Assembly: GCA_028702365.1 (NCBI GenBank)
Contig: JAQVOZ010000044.1
Location: forward strand, 1 to 9,139
From: Candidatus Omnitrophota bacterium
Lineage (GTDB): Bacteria; Omnitrophota; Gorgyraeia; Duberdicusellales; 4484-171
Length of the DNA: 9,139 nt
Direction: 5' to 3'
This document shows, piece after piece, positions 7,266-9,139 of this stretch; the first letter of the stretch is position 1, and the number at the start of each line of letters is the position of its first letter. The notes beneath the pieces are model-generated. The model saw nothing but the letters and a program-made list of their open reading frames with translations, was not told where the DNA came from and made no database searches. Made by a program: the position numbers and the translations under genes.

Positions 7266-7284
7266 ACAATAACGACATTGTCTT
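7263..7284 (-). terminator. AT-rich hairpin with short U-tract, possible weak terminator
   Basis: Read on the minus strand, AAGACAAT is followed by a six-base loop (GTCGTT) and the exact reverse complement ATTGTCTT, continuing to a run of four T at 7264-7261. The eight-pair stem holds only two G-C pairs and the U-tract is short, so intrinsic termination would be weak. It sits 45-66 bases after the stop of the beta-helix gene and about 30 bases before the next start, the usual place for a terminator or a partial one. Confidence 0.45.
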
Positions 7285-7328
7285 AACGCGTAAGCTTTCT
7301 TCGCGCAGTGTACATTCAAAAAAGATAT

Positions 7329-9139
7329 TTATTTATCATACTCTCTCGTTACTTTATTAAAATCTACGTTCAATATATCGCTTTTATTTTCATAAAATTC
7401 TGAACCTGACAACACCGCTCTTGGCTGAATATAATTTGCTTTTTTAATGTATAAAGCAATTGCTGCCGTTGTATTCTTTCTGAAAACGTTGCCTTCGCCG
7501 GCTGCAATTGACTGATCTTTAATCGCGATACCAATTGCATTTTCATCAAGTTCATTATTATTGATGAAAACCATGCTGCCTTCGCCTACCGAAATCCCCT
7601 TATCTTTTGATTTGACTATATTATTATACGATATTTCTGCAAGGGATCCTGAAACATCCATACAATCTCCGCCACAGGCGCTAAAATAGCTTTTTGTTAT
7701 TGTACCGTAGCTCCAGTCTGAATCAATCCCATCTCCGGCGCCGCCGGTCAAACTCAGTCCGGAAACTTTAAAATTAGATTTATAAAAATGTACTGAATCT
7801 TCCGAAGAAAATCCTTCAATATCAATATCCTTTAGAATAATGCTTGTTTTTATAAAACTTAAACCGCCGGATGGATTATAAAATTTTGCCTTAAGCTCGG
7901 AGGCCGCGACAATTCTGCAATTACTTAAATAATTTACTTTATCCGTTTCATTATTATTTATCACCAGCAACCCAAGCCATTTATCATTTTGCGGCAGCAG
8001 CTCTATTTTTTTATCCTTTTTACCTTTAGCAAATATCTTTCCGTATACAACAATCCCGGCATTTTCTGAAAAACGGATAATCTGCCCTGGTTCCAAAACT
8101 AATGTTTGGTTTTCTTTTACTGTAAGAATATCATTACATATATTATCTTTAAAATATATAATTTCTTTCTGCCTGTCTTTACCGTTTTTAATTTTTACGA
8201 TAGTCCGGTCGATTTTGCCTTCGCCAAGCGAATCATGAAAGAGCGCAGGCACATTATATGGTTCGTGAATTTTAATCTTGAATTGATCATCGGAATAAAT
8301 CATTATAGAATTATCGAAATACGCAGGCGAATTAGCATTATCCTTAATATTATACGTTAGTAAGATAAACTTTGCGTTTTTGGAAACATATTTTTCCACC
8401 TCAAGAAGCTCCCATCCTCCGCTATTTGGATAAGAAGCAACCAAGGGCGCTTCTACTCCATCTTGAACATCAATCTGAATAGCATCAAATGATTTGTTAC
8501 TGCTCTTGACCCATATGGAAAACTTAACGGTGCGGCCTCTTAGTTTTTCTATATCTGGTAATTGGTACCTCACATAAGAGGCACCTCTAGATGATGGTTT
8601 TAATAAAATAGAAGCTCTTTTGTCTTTAATATTTTCTTTTGAGATACATTTTTCAACAACTCCACCTGAGCCTTCCTGAAAATACATAAAACCTTTGGGC
8701 AAAAAATACCCGTCTGGCGAATCAACCCACTCTTCAAAAGAATCATTGTATATAACAGTAGGAGGGGTAATATCTTTACAGCTAATAGAATTATATAAGT
8801 ATGCCGGGTGAAAAGAAGAAATCTCGTCTTCTAAACCAATGGAAGAAAAGCTTCGTTCTTTATTTAGATTCGTAATAGAAAAATATAGGTCAACGAGCGC
8901 TACATTTGAATCCTTATCGGCTGCTGTACCGTTGAATAACGGTATAAAATTATCAATCCATAGATTAGTTGTTTTTATAAATTCCTTCTTCGCCATCGGG
9001 ACAAGAGTAAAATGCAAAGGCACTTCCTTAGTACCGTCAAGACCGATAAGGCTGGCATTGACTTTTTTAATCCTGAGGTCTTGTGACTTACTAAAATCAA
9101 TATCTACGCTCTTGGATGATTGATTTAAAAAAAGATATC
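7329..9139 (-). CDS. Carbohydrate-binding-like plus parallel beta-helix protein, 5' end outside window
   Basis: The reading frame is open from the window edge to a TAA at 7329-7331, giving 602 visible residues. A GTG at 9023 is not the real start, because the frame continues in coding-like sequence for 38 more codons upstream. Numbering from the first visible codon, residues 1-120 look like beta-rich sequence I do not recognise. Residues about 127-283 resemble a CBM4/9-like jelly roll: an NDSFEEW opening, then R-x-V-K-F-S-I-W-V-K, then a GGWELLEV strand and a YFDN turn. Residues about 335-588 form a right-handed parallel beta-helix, with an LEPGQ-I-RF entry and short rungs such as GDGIDS, GDCMDVSGS, DKGISVGEG, NAIGIAIKD and AIALYIKK, as in NosD-like PbH1 repeats. 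No membrane anchor or sorting signal is visible at the C-terminus. The protein is probably exported and binds or processes a polysaccharide, but no catalytic residues can be assigned. A signal peptide or further domain may lie outside the window. Confidence 0.85.
   Translation of the reverse strand, partial: YLFLNQSSKSVDIDFSKSQDLRIKKVNASLIGLDGTKEVPLHFTLVPMAKKEFIKTTNLWIDNFIPLFNGTAADKDSNVALVDLYFSITNLNKERSFSSIGLEDEISSFHPAYLYNSISCKDITPPTVIYNDSFEEWVDSPDGYFLPKGFMYFQEGSGGVVEKCISKENIKDKRASILLKPSSRGASYVRYQLPDIEKLRGRTVKFSIWVKSSNKSFDAIQIDVQDGVEAPLVASYPNSGGWELLEVEKYVSKNAKFILLTYNIKDNANSPAYFDNSIMIYSDDQFKIKIHEPYNVPALFHDSLGEGKIDRTIVKIKNGKDRQKEIIYFKDNICNDILTVKENQTLVLEPGQIIRFSENAGIVVYGKIFAKGKKDKKIELLPQNDKWLGLLVINNNETDKVNYLSNCRIVAASELKAKFYNPSGGLSFIKTSIILKDIDIEGFSSEDSVHFYKSNFKVSGLSLTGGAGDGIDSDWSYGTITKSYFSACGGDCMDVSGSLAEISYNNIVKSKDKGISVGEGSMVFINNNELDENAIGIAIKDQSIAAGEGNVFRKNTTAAIALYIKKANYIQPRAVLSGSEFYENKSDILNVDFNKVTREYDK

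Larger units (their letters stand above)
7234..7328 (-). other. Intergenic gap with hairpin and -10-like box
   Basis: This 95-base gap is the only non-coding stretch of note and the widest gap between genes in the window. It separates the beta-helix gene from the tightly packed genes that follow. It contains an inverted repeat (7263-7284) and a TATAAT box (7242-7247), described separately. No small coding frame or RNA gene is apparent. It probably marks a transcription-unit boundary. Confidence 0.6.

Noticed and set aside
9021..9023. GTG as the start of the beta-helix protein.
   Set aside because: The same frame remains open to the window edge with coding-like sequence, so this GTG is an internal valine codon.
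1..9139. CRISPR arrays, tRNA or rRNA genes, insertion sequences, long direct repeats.
   Set aside because: None was found on reading. Nearly all of the window is occupied by protein-coding genes, and the only gap over 90 bases holds just the hairpin and promoter-like box.

Overview
The window is an AT-rich stretch (roughly mid-30s % GC by eye) of a bacterial chromosome or metagenomic contig. Every gene I can support lies on the minus strand, so the genes read from high to low coordinates. There are seven coding regions, of which the first (7329-9139) and the last (1-1911) run off the window. I see no RNA genes, mobile elements, CRISPR arrays or integration signs. The gene mix and AT-rich composition would fit an uncultured Gram-negative-type lineage such as Omnitrophota or Elusimicrobiota. 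That placement is a guess from gene style, not something the sequence proves.

Layout in transcription order: (1) 9139-7329, the C-terminal part of a large, probably exported protein with a carbohydrate-binding-like beta-sandwich followed by a right-handed parallel beta-helix. (2) A 95-base gap (7234-7328) with an AT-rich hairpin and a good -10-like box. (3) 7233-5977 and 5974-4526, which together look like one YfhO-type GT-C membrane glycosyltransferase split into an N-terminal membrane half and a C-terminal half with the ectodomain. (4) 4494-2953, a B12-binding-domain radical SAM enzyme of the BchE-like class. (5) 2944-2420 and 2419-1898, two small proteins with the same layout: three membrane helices and then a winged-helix-like cytoplasmic tail. 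(6) 1911-1, most of a second YfhO-type GT-C protein, this one unbroken and truncated only by the window edge.

From the split YfhO onward the genes are packed tightly: gaps of 2, 31 and 8 bases, then 0 bases, then a 14-base overlap. This suggests one operon. The likely theme is modification or assembly of a cell-envelope glycan or lipid. GT-C enzymes of this kind are known or expected to take a sugar from a polyprenyl-phosphate carrier and add it on the outer face of the membrane. The radical SAM enzyme could modify a lipid or sugar precursor. The paired membrane/winged-helix proteins have no function I recognise. No cytoplasmic GT2-type donor synthase or flippase is visible, so the module is either incomplete here or continues outside the window.

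The two most interesting points are the apparent split of a YfhO-type enzyme, supported by an unsplit paralogue in the same operon, and the tandem pair of three-helix membrane proteins with winged-helix tails.
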